Shown here piece after piece: positions 40,284-50,732 of a DNA stretch of 64,000 nucleotides; position 1 is the stretch's first letter, and every line of letters starts with the position of its first letter. Where the stretch lies: NCBI GenBank assembly GCA_039105265.1, contig JAPFFF010000010.1, positions 744,001-808,000 on the forward strand. Reading direction: 5' to 3'. The DNA is from Tritrichomonas musculus. Lineage: Eukaryota > Parabasalia > Tritrichomonadida > Tritrichomonadidae. The notes under the pieces were generated by a model. That model searched no databases. It saw only the letters and a list, made by a program, of their open reading frames with translations, and was not told the origin of the DNA. Made by a program: the position numbers and the translations under genes.

Positions 40284-41984
40284 ATGAGCCTTGAAAGCAC
40301 AATAAATCTTAAAGATTATGATAAAAAATCCGCACTTGGCGTTGGAGGATTTGGTGAAGTTTTTCAAGTTTCAAATAAAAAGACAGGTGAAATCTTCGCA
40401 GCCAAAGTTTCATTATATCCTTTAGAATTAATTTCTCATTCATTAATTCGCAATTTGAGACGTGAAATTGATATTATGTCACGTTTGAATCATCCAACCG
40501 TTCTTAAATTTTTTGGGTTCTCATTAACAAATTTTTATGATGAAGATAAACCGACAATAATCACGGAATACATGCCAACTGGATCATTAGCCGATGTTTT
40601 GAATTTAGAACGTAAATCAATATCTAAAATTGGTTGGGATGATACAAGAAAATTAATTACTATTTATGGAATAGCTTCAGCAATGAAATATTTACACAAA
40701 AACAGAATCATTCATCGAGATTTAAAGCCAGGAAATATCTTAATGGATGAATATTTAATTCCAAAAGTTGCTGATTTTGGATTATCAAAAGTATTACATA
40801 CAAATACATCAACAAGGTCAAGCCAATCAACAATTGGTCTCAAAGGAACGATACATTATATGGCTCCGGAAATTCATACCAAAAAAGAATACACCAAAGC
40901 AACAGATGTATATGCATTTGCAATTATTGTTTACGAAATCATTACAAATGAGATACCTTTTAGTAATTTAAAAGCATTTGAAATTGGCTACAAAGTTGCA
41001 AATAACATCAGACCAGAATTTAAATATGAACCACCAGATTCATATAAACAATTAATTGAAAGTTGCTGGTCACAGGATCCAAAAGATCGCCCAACATTTG
41101 ATGACATCGTTGATGATCTTGAAAATGATTCTGGTTTCATCACGGAAACAGTTGATGAAAATGATTATCAAATGTTCATCGATTATATTAAAGACTACAA
41201 AACCACATTTGTAGAGTTTGCCACCAGAAAGGGCCTTTCATTTCCAAAAATTAATATAAAAGAAGAAGTGAAAAAGCAAAAAGAAGAAGAAAAGAAAAAT
41301 TCAATAAATGTGCCAGCCAAAAAGACAGAAAAGAATCCTCAAAGAACTGAAAACAAGCCTGCGCCAATAAAGCTAGGATCATCCACAAATGGATATCAAA
41401 GCAATTCAAGGAATTCTACAAAAGATGAAGAACAAAACATAATAAAGATTGGATCTTCTATGGAAGGCTACGAGCCTGATTCAAGGAATTCCATAAGAAC
41501 TGAAAGTAAGCCAGCGCCATCACTGTTTTCAAGTCGTCCTTCAAGAACTGAAAGCAAGCCAGCGCCAATATTGCTCGGATCCTCCACGAGGGGCCATGAA
41601 TCAAGTTCAAAGAATCCTTCGAGAACTGAAAACAAGCCAGCGCCATCTCTGTTTTCAAGTCGTTCTTCAAGAACTGAAAGCAAGCCAGCGCCAATATTGC
41701 TCGGATCCTCCACGAGGGGCCAGAAGCCAGTGATAATGGCTGGATCTTCCATGAGAGGCTACGAGCCTGAATCAAGGAATCCTACAAGAACTGAAAGCAG
41801 GCCAGCACCATCACTGTTTTCAAGTGGTCCTTCGAGAACTGAAGACAAGGGTGCGCCAATTCTACTCGGGTCTTCCTCAAGAGGTTATGAATCCAATTCA
41901 AGGAATTCCACCAGAACTGAAAGAAATCCAGCGCCAGTATTGCTTGGATCCTCTACAGAGGGATATCAAGGGTTCTTGTTTTAA
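40284..41984 (+). CDS. TKL-like kinase with KPAP repeat tail
   Basis: The protein has 566 aa. The kinase domain is residues about 12-270: GVGGFGEVFQV, IFAAKVSL lysine, YMPTGSLADVL, HRDLKPGNILMD, DFGLSKV, GTIHYMAPEI, DVYAFAIIVYEI and SCWSQDPKDRPTFDDIVDDL. The last motif marks it as TKL-like, the group most expanded in trichomonads. All catalytic residues are present. The tail (about 340-566) is disordered and made of repeats such as RTESKPAPILLGSSTRGYE and RTESKPAPSLFSS, in seven or more copies, encoded by direct repeats at about 41330-41970. No membrane segment is seen. Upstream lies the tRNA, with no shared transcript implied. Confidence 0.9.
   Translation: MSLESTINLKDYDKKSALGVGGFGEVFQVSNKKTGEIFAAKVSLYPLELISHSLIRNLRREIDIMSRLNHPTVLKFFGFSLTNFYDEDKPTIITEYMPTGSLADVLNLERKSISKIGWDDTRKLITIYGIASAMKYLHKNRIIHRDLKPGNILMDEYLIPKVADFGLSKVLHTNTSTRSSQSTIGLKGTIHYMAPEIHTKKEYTKATDVYAFAIIVYEIITNEIPFSNLKAFEIGYKVANNIRPEFKYEPPDSYKQLIESCWSQDPKDRPTFDDIVDDLENDSGFITETVDENDYQMFIDYIKDYKTTFVEFATRKGLSFPKINIKEEVKKQKEEEKKNSINVPAKKTEKNPQRTENKPAPIKLGSSTNGYQSNSRNSTKDEEQNIIKIGSSMEGYEPDSRNSIRTESKPAPSLFSSRPSRTESKPAPILLGSSTRGHESSSKNPSRTENKPAPSLFSSRSSRTESKPAPILLGSSTRGQKPVIMAGSSMRGYEPESRNPTRTESRPAPSLFSSGPSRTEDKGAPILLGSSSRGYESNSRNSTRTERNPAPVLLGSSTEGYQGFLF
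41330..41970. repeat. Coding direct repeats (KPAP tail)
   Basis: Near-identical blocks of about 30-130 bp encode the RTESKPAP..LGSS units of the kinase tail. Two blocks share the phrase GCCAATATTGCTCGGATCCT exactly. Confidence 0.8.
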
Positions 41985-42388
41985 TATAAATAAAAACGTT
42001 TGTTATTCTAGTAAACAACTGTTTAACTCTTTTTATTATAATATGAATTATCATACATCTTAATGTTTTTTGTTAGTTGAAATCTAATAATTTCTGGAAG
42101 GTTCACAATTTCTACTTTGTTAGAAGAAAGAATGCTGCAATGCAATTAAAATAGTTTTGTATTTGTAAATGGAAATTATCATACTCTTTTTTGTGAATCA
42201 ATCTATTTCTATCACATTACTTTGAGATCATTTAGAAAAATCATTTAATTAATAAATGAATAAATATATAATGTAAGATAATTCATAATATGTTTACTAT
42301 CTAAAAACAAATATAATTATATCTAAGATAATATACTAATAATATACTAATAATATACTATGGATGATCTATCATGTTGTATGGATCA
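41985..42388. other. Intergenic between convergent genes
   Basis: AT-rich; three copies of an 11-bp ATAATATACTA-type run occur near 42330-42360. No gene. Confidence 0.5.
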
Positions 42389-45300
42389 TTAATTATCTGA
42401 GGAAAAATCCGAATAACAAGCGGAACCACTAGCTAAGCAACCCTCTGATAAATAATATGAATACGTGTAATATGAATAGGAGTAATCTTCATCTGACTCG
42501 TATTCATTATCATTCAATGAAGTGTCAAAGTCAGGAGCTTCTGGTGGGAATCTGATGTCTCTAATTCTTCTTTGTAAATAAAAAATCATCAAACAGATAG
42601 AAACGATGATTATTGTTGCTGATATTGTCATTGGAGCAGCAGCCTTCTTCAGTTCTTCCTTGGTGAAAAGCTTCTTTCCATTAACTTTGGCCCGTTCTAG
42701 AAGTCCATCAGGATCTGGCACTTTTGTTTTCATCGGAGAGAAAGTTCTTGACGATGTGAAAGGACTTGATGCAGTGAACGATGAAGAGACTGTTTTATTT
42801 GCAAAGTGAAGAGAATTTGAAAACTCTTCTGAAGATGAAAAAGCACTTGATTGTGAAAAATGAAAAGAAGGAAAATAGAGTGATTGCGTAAATGCCAATG
42901 ACCAAGTGAAAGGGCTCGATCCTGAAAATGATAACGAAGGTGATAAATTAATCAAATATGAAAAAGGCGATGAACTAGAAAAAGGCGATGAACTAGAAAA
43001 AGGCGATGAACTAGAGAAAGGCGATGAACTAGAAAAAGGCGATGAACTAGAAAAAGGTGATGAACTAGAAAAAGGCGATGAACTAGAAAAAGGTGATGAA
43101 CTAGAAAAAGGCGATGAACTAGAAAAAGGCGATGAACTAGAAAAAGGCGATGAACTAGAAAAAGGCGATGAAGAAGAAAAATGCAAAGAAGGAGTTACTT
43201 TCACAGCTGAGATATTACAAAATGACAATCCATTGTAATAAGGCTTCACATTAACAGATTGTAATTTATCGCAGTTACGAAATGGATCACCGTTAAAAGA
43301 TGGCGGATTATATCCCAGGTAAGTGAGAGAAGAAAGCTTGTAGCAATTCACGAAAGCATCACTATCGATAAAAGTGACATCTGCAGGAATTGTTAATGAC
43401 TCCAACAGAACATTATCTCTGAAAGCGCCAGGACCGATTGACGTGACTGTGCTTGACAGATCAACTGAAGTCAATTTGGTGCATTGGCTAAAAACGCCAG
43501 CTCCAATAGATGATATTCCATTTGGAATTTTAATTGATTCCAAGCCCGAATTTGCGAATGCATATTCAGAAATCGTTGTGAGTGAGTCAGGCAGTTCTGC
43601 AGACTTTAGCGACTTACAATAAGAAAAGCATCTCTCTCCGATAGAAGTGACGCTGCTAGGAATGACAATTGAAGACAGATTGGAAGTGCTGAAAGCATAT
43701 TTTCCAATTGACGAAAGCGATCCTGACAGTGTTGCTGATGAGAGACTTTTGCAGAGATAGAATGTGTATTCGCCGATAGTTGTCACTCCATCTGGAATGA
43801 CGATTGAAGTGAGATTTGAACACATATTGAAAGCGTAATTTCCAATTGAATTTAGATTATCCGGAAGATCAATTGACGAAAGACTTTTGCATTGAGAGAA
43901 CGCGTAATCGCCAATGGTTGCCATTTCATTTGGAAGGCTAATTGAAGAGAGTTTTTCACAGCCCATGAAAGCCTTCTTTGCGATCGATGCGACACTGCTT
44001 GGAAGGACAATTGACTGCAGACTCTTACAGTTACAAAATGTTGAATCTTCAATTGCGGCTACTCCGTCGGGAATGTTGATTGAAGAAAGATCATTGCACT
44101 CATAAAAAGCATACTTTCCAATCGATGCAACAGTGTCTGGAAGAACAATTGACTGCAGACTATTACATTTATAAAACGCGTAATCTTCAATTGCTGTCAC
44201 TCCATCTGGAATGTTAATTGATGTCAGATTAAGGCACTCATAAAATGCATTCTTGCCGATCGATGTGACTGTGTCAAGGAGAGTGACAGACTGAAGACTT
44301 GAGCAGCCTTTGAATGCATTTTCAGGAATCGCAGTTATTCCGCTCGGAATGCTCACTGATTCGAGTGCATCGCAATTGCTGAAAATATCGTTGCCAATTG
44401 AGGTGCAGCTGTCTGGAAGCTTAATCGAAGTGAGTGATCCACAGCCGTAAAAGCAAGTGTTGCCGATTGTTGTGACACTGTCGGGAAGGTTGATTGATGC
44501 CAGTTTGTCGCACATGTTGAAACAATTCATATTTATGCTGGTGACGTTTCCTTCAATAATGACGGTCTGCAGGGAGGAACAGTGACTGAAGAGGAAGTTG
44601 GAAAGTGTCGTTACGTCCTTTGGAATTGTGATGGACTCGAGTGATTCACAATATCGAAATGCTGACATTTCAATAGCATTGACTGAATCAGGAATATCAA
44701 TGTCAATAAGGTTGGTGGCATTGTCAAAAGCTTTGGCTCCTATAGATGTGACACCATCTTCAATTGTTACATGCTTGATATCATCTTTGTGATCATTCCA
44801 TGGAGCTGTATCGAAAAAGTTGGTCATGGGTCCAGTACCAGTTATTCTTAGGTTTCCAGTAACAGTATCTAATTCATAATTAACATTGGTGCCACAACTT
44901 CCTGTAAATGTTTCTTTAATTTCCGGAAACTTTTTCACTCTATAAATGGTCGTATTACTTGAATTTTGTTTAATAAAAGTTGATTGAATTAAACTATTTG
45001 TTAATACTATTTTATGGCATCCTTTAAAAGCATTCGTCTCAATTTGATCGCTTCTTATTTTTTGACATTCAAAATTATAACAATTTTCAAATGCAGATTC
45101 TTTAATGATTTGAACATCCAAAAAATTGCATTGGACCAATTTAGTGCAATTAAAAAAACATTTTTTACCAATATATTTGATTTGAGGTAAATTTAAAATT
45201 TGAATACCGGTATTTTGAAAAGCAGATGAACCAATAGATGAGAAAATTAAATTGTTTTTAAAATCTCGATCTGTTGGCTCCTCGATTTCAAGGGTTCCAT

Positions 45301-45865
45301 TAAGTTGATAGCAATCATGAAAAGCATCGTTATCTATTGAGCCTGATCCGCATATTTTGATTTTTATTGTTTGTAAATTTATACATCCTAAAAAAGCATT
45401 TGCTCTAATGAACTTAACGGAAATATGTATATTTTTTAATGCGGTTACATTTGCAAATGAATATGATCCAATTACTTCTAAATTTTGTGGAAATATTATT
45501 GATGTTAATGCATGAGCTTGAAAAAAAGAACCATCACAAATTGTTTTTAAATTAATAGCTTTGCATATATTTAATTTTATATTACTTTTAGCAAAAGCAC
45601 CTTCACCAATAGAAATAATATTTTTTTTGAGCACTAATTCTTTAAATTCCGCTCCATAAAAAGAGTATTTTGGAATATTTTGTATTAAATCGCCGACAAT
45701 TGCTTTTGAATGAGGATATTTACATCCACAATATTGATAAGGTGAAATAGATGTTAGAACAGATTCAATTATTTTAGGGCATTTATTGTTATCAAAGCAT
45801 TTCTGATTTTTTTCTGGATTGAAATCTGTTGATTTAAAAAATATGATTAAAATGAGCATGAACAT
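42389..45865 (-). CDS. Large BspA-like LRR surface protein with Ser-rich stalk
   Basis: The protein has 1158 aa. The N-terminus (MFMLILIIFFKS) is a short signal peptide. Residues about 60-320 are divergent Cys-containing LRR_5 repeats. After a linker (GSCGTNVNYELDTVTGNLRITGTGPM) come about 20 regular LRR_5 repeats of 23 aa (IPDGVTAIEDYAFYKC type) up to about residue 880. Next is a stalk of about 12 copies of PFSSSS encoded by an 18-bp repeat. A transmembrane helix (MTISATIIIVSICLMIFYL) near residue 1080 and a Tyr/Asp/Ser-rich cytoplasmic tail (YESDEDYSYSYYTYSYY) end the protein. The topology is type I. BspA-like proteins in trichomonads are abundant surface proteins proposed to bind host or bacterial ligands. 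The 3' two-thirds of the gene is more GC-rich. Confidence 0.93.
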   Translation of the reverse strand: MFMLILIIFFKSTDFNPEKNQKCFDNNKCPKIIESVLTSISPYQYCGCKYPHSKAIVGDLIQNIPKYSFYGAEFKELVLKKNIISIGEGAFAKSNIKLNICKAINLKTICDGSFFQAHALTSIIFPQNLEVIGSYSFANVTALKNIHISVKFIRANAFLGCINLQTIKIKICGSGSIDNDAFHDCYQLNGTLEIEEPTDRDFKNNLIFSSIGSSAFQNTGIQILNLPQIKYIGKKCFFNCTKLVQCNFLDVQIIKESAFENCYNFECQKIRSDQIETNAFKGCHKIVLTNSLIQSTFIKQNSSNTTIYRVKKFPEIKETFTGSCGTNVNYELDTVTGNLRITGTGPMTNFFDTAPWNDHKDDIKHVTIEDGVTSIGAKAFDNATNLIDIDIPDSVNAIEMSAFRYCESLESITIPKDVTTLSNFLFSHCSSLQTVIIEGNVTSINMNCFNMCDKLASINLPDSVTTIGNTCFYGCGSLTSIKLPDSCTSIGNDIFSNCDALESVSIPSGITAIPENAFKGCSSLQSVTLLDTVTSIGKNAFYECLNLTSINIPDGVTAIEDYAFYKCNSLQSIVLPDTVASIGKYAFYECNDLSSINIPDGVAAIEDSTFCNCKSLQSIVLPSSVASIAKKAFMGCEKLSSISLPNEMATIGDYAFSQCKSLSSIDLPDNLNSIGNYAFNMCSNLTSIVIPDGVTTIGEYTFYLCKSLSSATLSGSLSSIGKYAFSTSNLSSIVIPSSVTSIGERCFSYCKSLKSAELPDSLTTISEYAFANSGLESIKIPNGISSIGAGVFSQCTKLTSVDLSSTVTSIGPGAFRDNVLLESLTIPADVTFIDSDAFVNCYKLSSLTYLGYNPPSFNGDPFRNCDKLQSVNVKPYYNGLSFCNISAVKVTPSLHFSSSSPFSSSSPFSSSSPFSSSSPFSSSSPFSSSSPFSSSSPFSSSSPFSSSSPFSSSSPFSSSSPFSSSSPFSYLINLSPSLSFSGSSPFTWSLAFTQSLYFPSFHFSQSSAFSSSEEFSNSLHFANKTVSSSFTASSPFTSSRTFSPMKTKVPDPDGLLERAKVNGKKLFTKEELKKAAAPMTISATIIIVSICLMIFYLQRRIRDIRFPPEAPDFDTSLNDNEYESDEDYSYSYYTYSYYLSEGCLASGSACYSDFSSDN
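42960..43180. repeat. 18-bp coding minisatellite (PFSSSS stalk)
   Basis: About 12 head-to-tail copies of GAACTAGAAAAAGGCGAT (plus strand), with rare C/T or A/G variants. Confidence 0.92.
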
Positions 45866-46940
45866 TTTTGAATAGTATATTCGTTTTGATTGTTTTCAAA
45901 AAAATTTTACTTTTGTTATGAAAATAACGATATAAAATATTTTCTATGCAATTTCTCGGTTTTTCGAAATTTTCTAAATTTTTGATAGATTTTTTTTTTT
46001 TTTTTTTGGAGATTTTCTCTCAAACGCTTTGAAAAAGTTTTTATACACAATTTTTTCTCTTTTTTCATGAAAATAACGTATTTTGGTATTTTTATTTTCT
46101 AAATATCTTTTTTGAAAAAGCATTTTCAGATAAAATACATTTGCTGAATAATTTAATATAATATTTAATATTTAATTAAAGCATTAAAGAAAGATTATCA
46201 AAAATATTATAAAAAATTTTATTTTTTTAAAATCTATAATTAAAGATAAATTTTTTGTGATATCTTTAGGTATTGTTATTATTTGTGAATAAATAACATG
46301 ATTAGTGCTGCTAATATTGACTCCATACATTAATTTTTTGATATTTCAAGAAAAATATGGTGAAAATCATTCTTTTCAAAGTTTAATCAAAATAATTATT
46401 AATTTAAAGTTATAAAACTCATTTTGTTACATATTATGAGTAGTTTCTTCGAGTTAAAAAGAAATCGGCTCGAGCATACCATCTACAAACGTCGTTAAAA
46501 TTATGAGCATGATATTTCATCATTCAACTAATTAATGATTTACATACTTCGATATCATATTTTATATCTATTATAATATATATATAACAGATAATATACC
46601 ACATATATTTTTTTAATTTCATATAAATAGTATTTTAAATAATTGTGTGCACATTCAAATTTGAATGTTTTAAGCGAAATTCAATTTTCTTTTTTCAATA
46701 CTAATTATTGAATAGGTTTCTCAATATATTAAATATAACATATCACATTATTTAAAACAATAATATCTTAATAAATAAATTAATAAATATTATTAAATAA
46801 AATAGGGATTAATATTTTAAATTAATATATAAAAATAATTTACAAAAGAATAGCTCATAAAATTTACATGTAATGCTATTTTATTTGCAAATCTTTAAAA
46901 ACTGTCTATATTACAATTTCATTCATCAGATAGTATCTAA
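45866..46940. other. Gene-free stretch before the Maverick remnant
   Basis: AT-rich. A short less biased patch at about 46440-46510 (GAAATCGGCTCGAGCATACC) stands out but has no readable frame or repeat partner that I can see. Confidence 0.5.
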
Positions 46941-46958
46941 CAATACATTAATCGTTAT

Positions 46959-48743
46959 CTACAATAAATCTTGACTTGGAAGACCTATTCCCTTCATCAA
47001 AAAAATACAGTCCTTGAAACAATAGAAGATGGCATATTTAATGATGTCGATTTTGCCATCATTATAACAATTTGCAAATTTTTCATTTTCGATAATCTGC
47101 TTGCAGTCTGCATCAAGTTGTGATTTCGATAACTTATCTGCATTTTCATCGATGTATTGCTGTTGGAACTCAATAGCATCAACAATTCTTCTTTGAATGT
47201 TCTCTTGTGTATATAGCTTATATGCCATGACTTCCTTGTAAACATTGAGGTTGAACATTGTAGCAAATTTACTTAATGCTTGAAGTATTATACTATATGA
47301 GTTCCTGAATGTTAATCTCTTTTTGACTTTCCTTGTACCTTCTTCGAATAATGTCATGATGATTTGCAACACAGTTCCACTTCGTTCTGTTATCTGTGTA
47401 TCCCATCCAGGCGTGTTAATGAAAAAACATGCATCATACTTGAGGTTGTGAAAATATGTTAATGAGCCACTCCATAAATAATTCAAGAGCTTCTGTCCGC
47501 AATCTTCACCTTGAATAGATATTTTATGTATGTTGGCTCCATCTCGAAAGATCGTACAATTGAGATATGGTATATGTGGACTGACAGTAGAGTTTGTTTC
47601 GAAGTCGTTATAATAAATCCTTGACAATGTATTTTGTTTCTTTTTGCTATTCTCAATGAGTCTTGTACATTGTTCAGCATTATATTCGAGACTTACATAG
47701 TCATTAACATGGTCATATTCAGTTGTGTTGATAATATCCATTTCGCATGCTTTGATTTCTTCAAATTGATGTAGTTCAAACATCTTTTGGAAAAAGGTTA
47801 TTGGTTTGATTCCTTCAGAATTATATTCTTTGACAGTCTTTCTATTACTATGTAATTTATATATCATACATCTTTTTTCAAAAGGCATATATGCAAATGT
47901 TCTATCAAGTTCTTCATAGTGTTGAAGGTAGAATAATGTACAAGGAATTTCCCTGTTGAGCATATAATAGTCTTTGAACAATATCAAGTTAACTTCTCTT
48001 TTAAAATCAACAGACCATTTTTTCTTTCTGGTGTTTATTCTTGTTTCATACTTGTATTTATCAGGTTGTTCAACAATTCTAATGATACTAAAATTGCACT
48101 TGAACTTTGTAGCTACTTCTTCTATCTTGTTATTGGGTATGGTTCTTGTTTGAACAAAAAATCGTAAGTCATCTATTTCATCATCAGTGAACACATCAGA
48201 TTGTATACAAGCATATACAAAACAATTATCTCTGTAGTTCGCTTTCCTTACCTCATGAAAGATTTTGTATGTAGATAAGTCTATAGGTGATAGATTGATG
48301 TATGGGAAAAAACTACCTTCTGGTGTATTTCGATAGTCTTCATCAATTTCAACTTCATCATAGATTTCATGAGTATCCATATCTTGCATCTTGGTTCTAA
48401 AATGAACACCATCATTAGTTTTGTTCATGTCGATAAATTGTACCTCATATCGAACTGGAATGAACATGTTTGAGATATATGGATTGGTGTCTGACTGGTC
48501 TTCACTTAAATCAAGTTCTCCTGTTATATAACCTAATGTACTTTCGATTTTGTGCTTATCACTGAGTGTGAAGTACTTATAAGTTCCATCAAGTGCCATT
48601 GCTTTAACAATAGGCCTTCCAACATGTTTCATTTTATGTATCTGTCGTAGTGCTTCCGTAAATGCATACCTCTTATCTTCATCTTGGTTGATGTCTGTAG
48701 CAAAACCAATACCTTGTCCTGCAGGAATCATGAACTTCCTCAT
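46959..48743 (-). pseudogene. Protein-primed DNA polymerase B, front part (Maverick fossil)
   Basis: A frame of about 594 codons corresponds to the N-terminal and exonuclease side of a Maverick-type protein-primed DNA polymerase. Exo motifs are visible (YYNDFETNS; FHNLKYDACFF). The palm part of the polymerase is absent. Fossil. Confidence 0.8.
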
Positions 48744-48956
48744 TTCTTCTTTAAATTTGTCTTTCTTTTGGTATTGTTTAGCACGTCGATTATATTCACG
48801 ACGAAACTGTGATTTTGTATCAGCATAAACATCTCCAATAGCATCTAAAAATTATCTTCAATGTCCTTGTTCATGTTTAACATAAAATAAAAGTGAAACG
48901 ATAAAAATAAAAACAAAGAAAAAGTTAAAAAATTAATTTTTTAGTTATGACCTTTC

Positions 48957-50285
48957 TTATTGGGGGTAACCATTATCAACATCGATATCATCATCAAGAT
49001 GTGGAAAATGATATTGGAACTCTTTTCCTTTCAACTTCAAGTCAGAGTCCCGTTGATATCCGTTCTTCTCCATCGTTTCACAGAATTGCTGGATGGCCTT
49101 CAGCACTTGCTTCGGTGATTGCTTCTTTCCATTTCTCTCGAAGCTGCATGCATTGTCCAACTTCTCTTTCTCTTCTTGTGATAAGTATGGTTGAATACGA
49201 TAAACGCAATTGGACAACTTCCATCCATAGGACTTGAACAATTTTGTCTGATCTCCTGTTTTTATCTTGTCGAATATGTATCGAAGATTCTCAACTTCTG
49301 CCAACATCAATTTCGATCTTGCCAACTTTTCAGCAAATGAATCATCTGTTGGAGAACCACTTGGTCGAGCATTTTTGAGATATGATACGTCCTTCTTAAG
49401 ATCGTGAACACTGTTAATGTACTTCGCCACCTTTCTTGGAGCTAGTTCTAATTTCATCAGCTCGAGTGTGTACATGTCGTTATTATCGATGTCTTTCCTG
49501 AGATCTTCGGCATTGTGATTTATGTCTTCAACGTTAAATTCTACAGCAGTCATTCGGGTCTCCAACTTCGCTATTTGGTCTTTCAAGATTTCATTTTCTT
49601 CTCTTATTCGATCTATTTCATCTTGAAAGTCGAATGGTCTAACATTATCCTCCTTATAACCATCATTAACTTTCATGAACACTTTTCGGTGGCTTATATG
49701 GTTCTCTGGGAACTGGTTCTTGTTCATGATCAACTTCTTCTCCTTCTATCTTTGTTTCTTCTTTTGGATTGGAACTGAGTTTTTGCTTCACGGCAAATGC
49801 AGATGGTCTGGCGAGAACCCTTGGAGGTGGCGGTATTTGTTGATTAGAAGGAGGTGGAGGAACTTGTATTGTATTATATGAGCGAGGTGGTGGAAATTGG
49901 AACATACGGCTTCTTCCTTCTTGCATCGTCTTCTTGCTTCAATCTTGCTAATTCTTCTTCTTGCTTCTTCTTCTTGCTTCTTCTTCTTGCTTCTTCTTCT
50001 TGCTTCTTCTTCAATCTAGCTGCTTCTTCTTCTTCTTGCTTCTTCTTCAATCTAGCTTCTTCTTCTTCTTGCTTCTTCTTCAATCTAGCTGCTGCTTCTT
50101 GCTCGAACTGCTGTGGCTGCTTCATGATGGACTGCCTCATGGATTCAAGTTGTTCTGGGGTCATGTTCTTGAGCCAATCTTCTGATGGTAGAGCTGATGG
50201 CAGATCTGATGGTGGAGCTTGTTGACTCGATTGCTCGATCGAGTCAAAGAGACTAACATCGCTGTCTGAGCTGTAGTTGTAAAAA
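48957..50285 (-). pseudogene. Coiled-coil and proline-rich protein remnant (Maverick fossil)
   Basis: Minus-strand coding remnant upstream of the polymerase. It has a Gln/Lys/Glu-rich coiled coil (KKKQEEEEARLKKK type, encoded by a CTTCTTCTT-rich repeat at about 49920-50110), a Pro-rich part and a helical part (EIDRIREENEILKDQIAKLE). Broken into about three readable pieces. The function in the element is unknown. Fossil. Confidence 0.65.
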
Positions 50286-50732
50286 TGTCTATCGATAAAT
50301 TTATAAAATGGATTTTACAGATATATTTTGAATATATTCTATTTTTAATTTATTAATTTTAATATATATTCTTTAAAATTTATATTATGATTTTAATTAT
50401 TTTATAATACTCTTTTATTTAAGATAACAGTATTTTAAATGTTTGAAAATTTGAATAGGACTTTATGACCATAAACCATTCATCTCAGAAAATCGTGAAT
50501 AATTATTCAATATGGTGAACGGTTATTCAACTCTCTGTATTATTGATTTATCTTTCAAGAAAATAATTTATTTATAAAAAATATTTAAAATAATTAATTA
50601 TACTATTTTTTAATAATTAAAAAAAATATCATAATATATAAATAATATATATATAAATGAAAATCCACTAAATTATTTTACGATACGAAACATATTTAAT
50701 TTGAATTATTTACAAAGTATTCATTTTAATAA
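50286..50732. other. Intergenic, promoter region of the CAP-domain gene
   Basis: AT-rich; contains only the initiator listed separately. Confidence 0.5.
50721..50725 (+). promoter_or_regulatory. TCAYW initiator of the CAP-domain gene
   Basis: TCATT with its A 10 bases before the ATG at 50733, an ideal trichomonad spacing. Confidence 0.6.

Larger units (their letters stand above)
46950..50285 (-). mobile_element. Maverick (Polinton) fossil
   Basis: A 3.3-kb minus-strand block holding part of a Maverick element: a Pro-rich/coiled-coil protein region followed by the front part of a protein-primed family B DNA polymerase. No integrase, ATPase, protease or terminal repeats are seen around it, so it is an incomplete remnant, about one fifth or less of a full 15-20 kb element. 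It is broken, with several interruptions. Protein motifs are still easy to read, suggesting moderate age. Confidence 0.8.

Noticed and set aside
42960-43180. Regular 18-bp repeats, and those at 27830-28350, considered as CRISPR-like arrays
   Set aside because: They have no unique spacers, are in frame inside long genes and encode stalk or tail repeats; the host is a eukaryote.
42906-43238. 110-codon plus-strand ORF made of EKGDEL repeats
   Set aside because: It is the antisense reading of the PFSSSS stalk and has no other coding support.
49854-50225. Plus-strand Ser/Cys/Phe-rich ORF
   Set aside because: It is the antisense of the KKKQEEEE coiled coil of the Maverick fossil.
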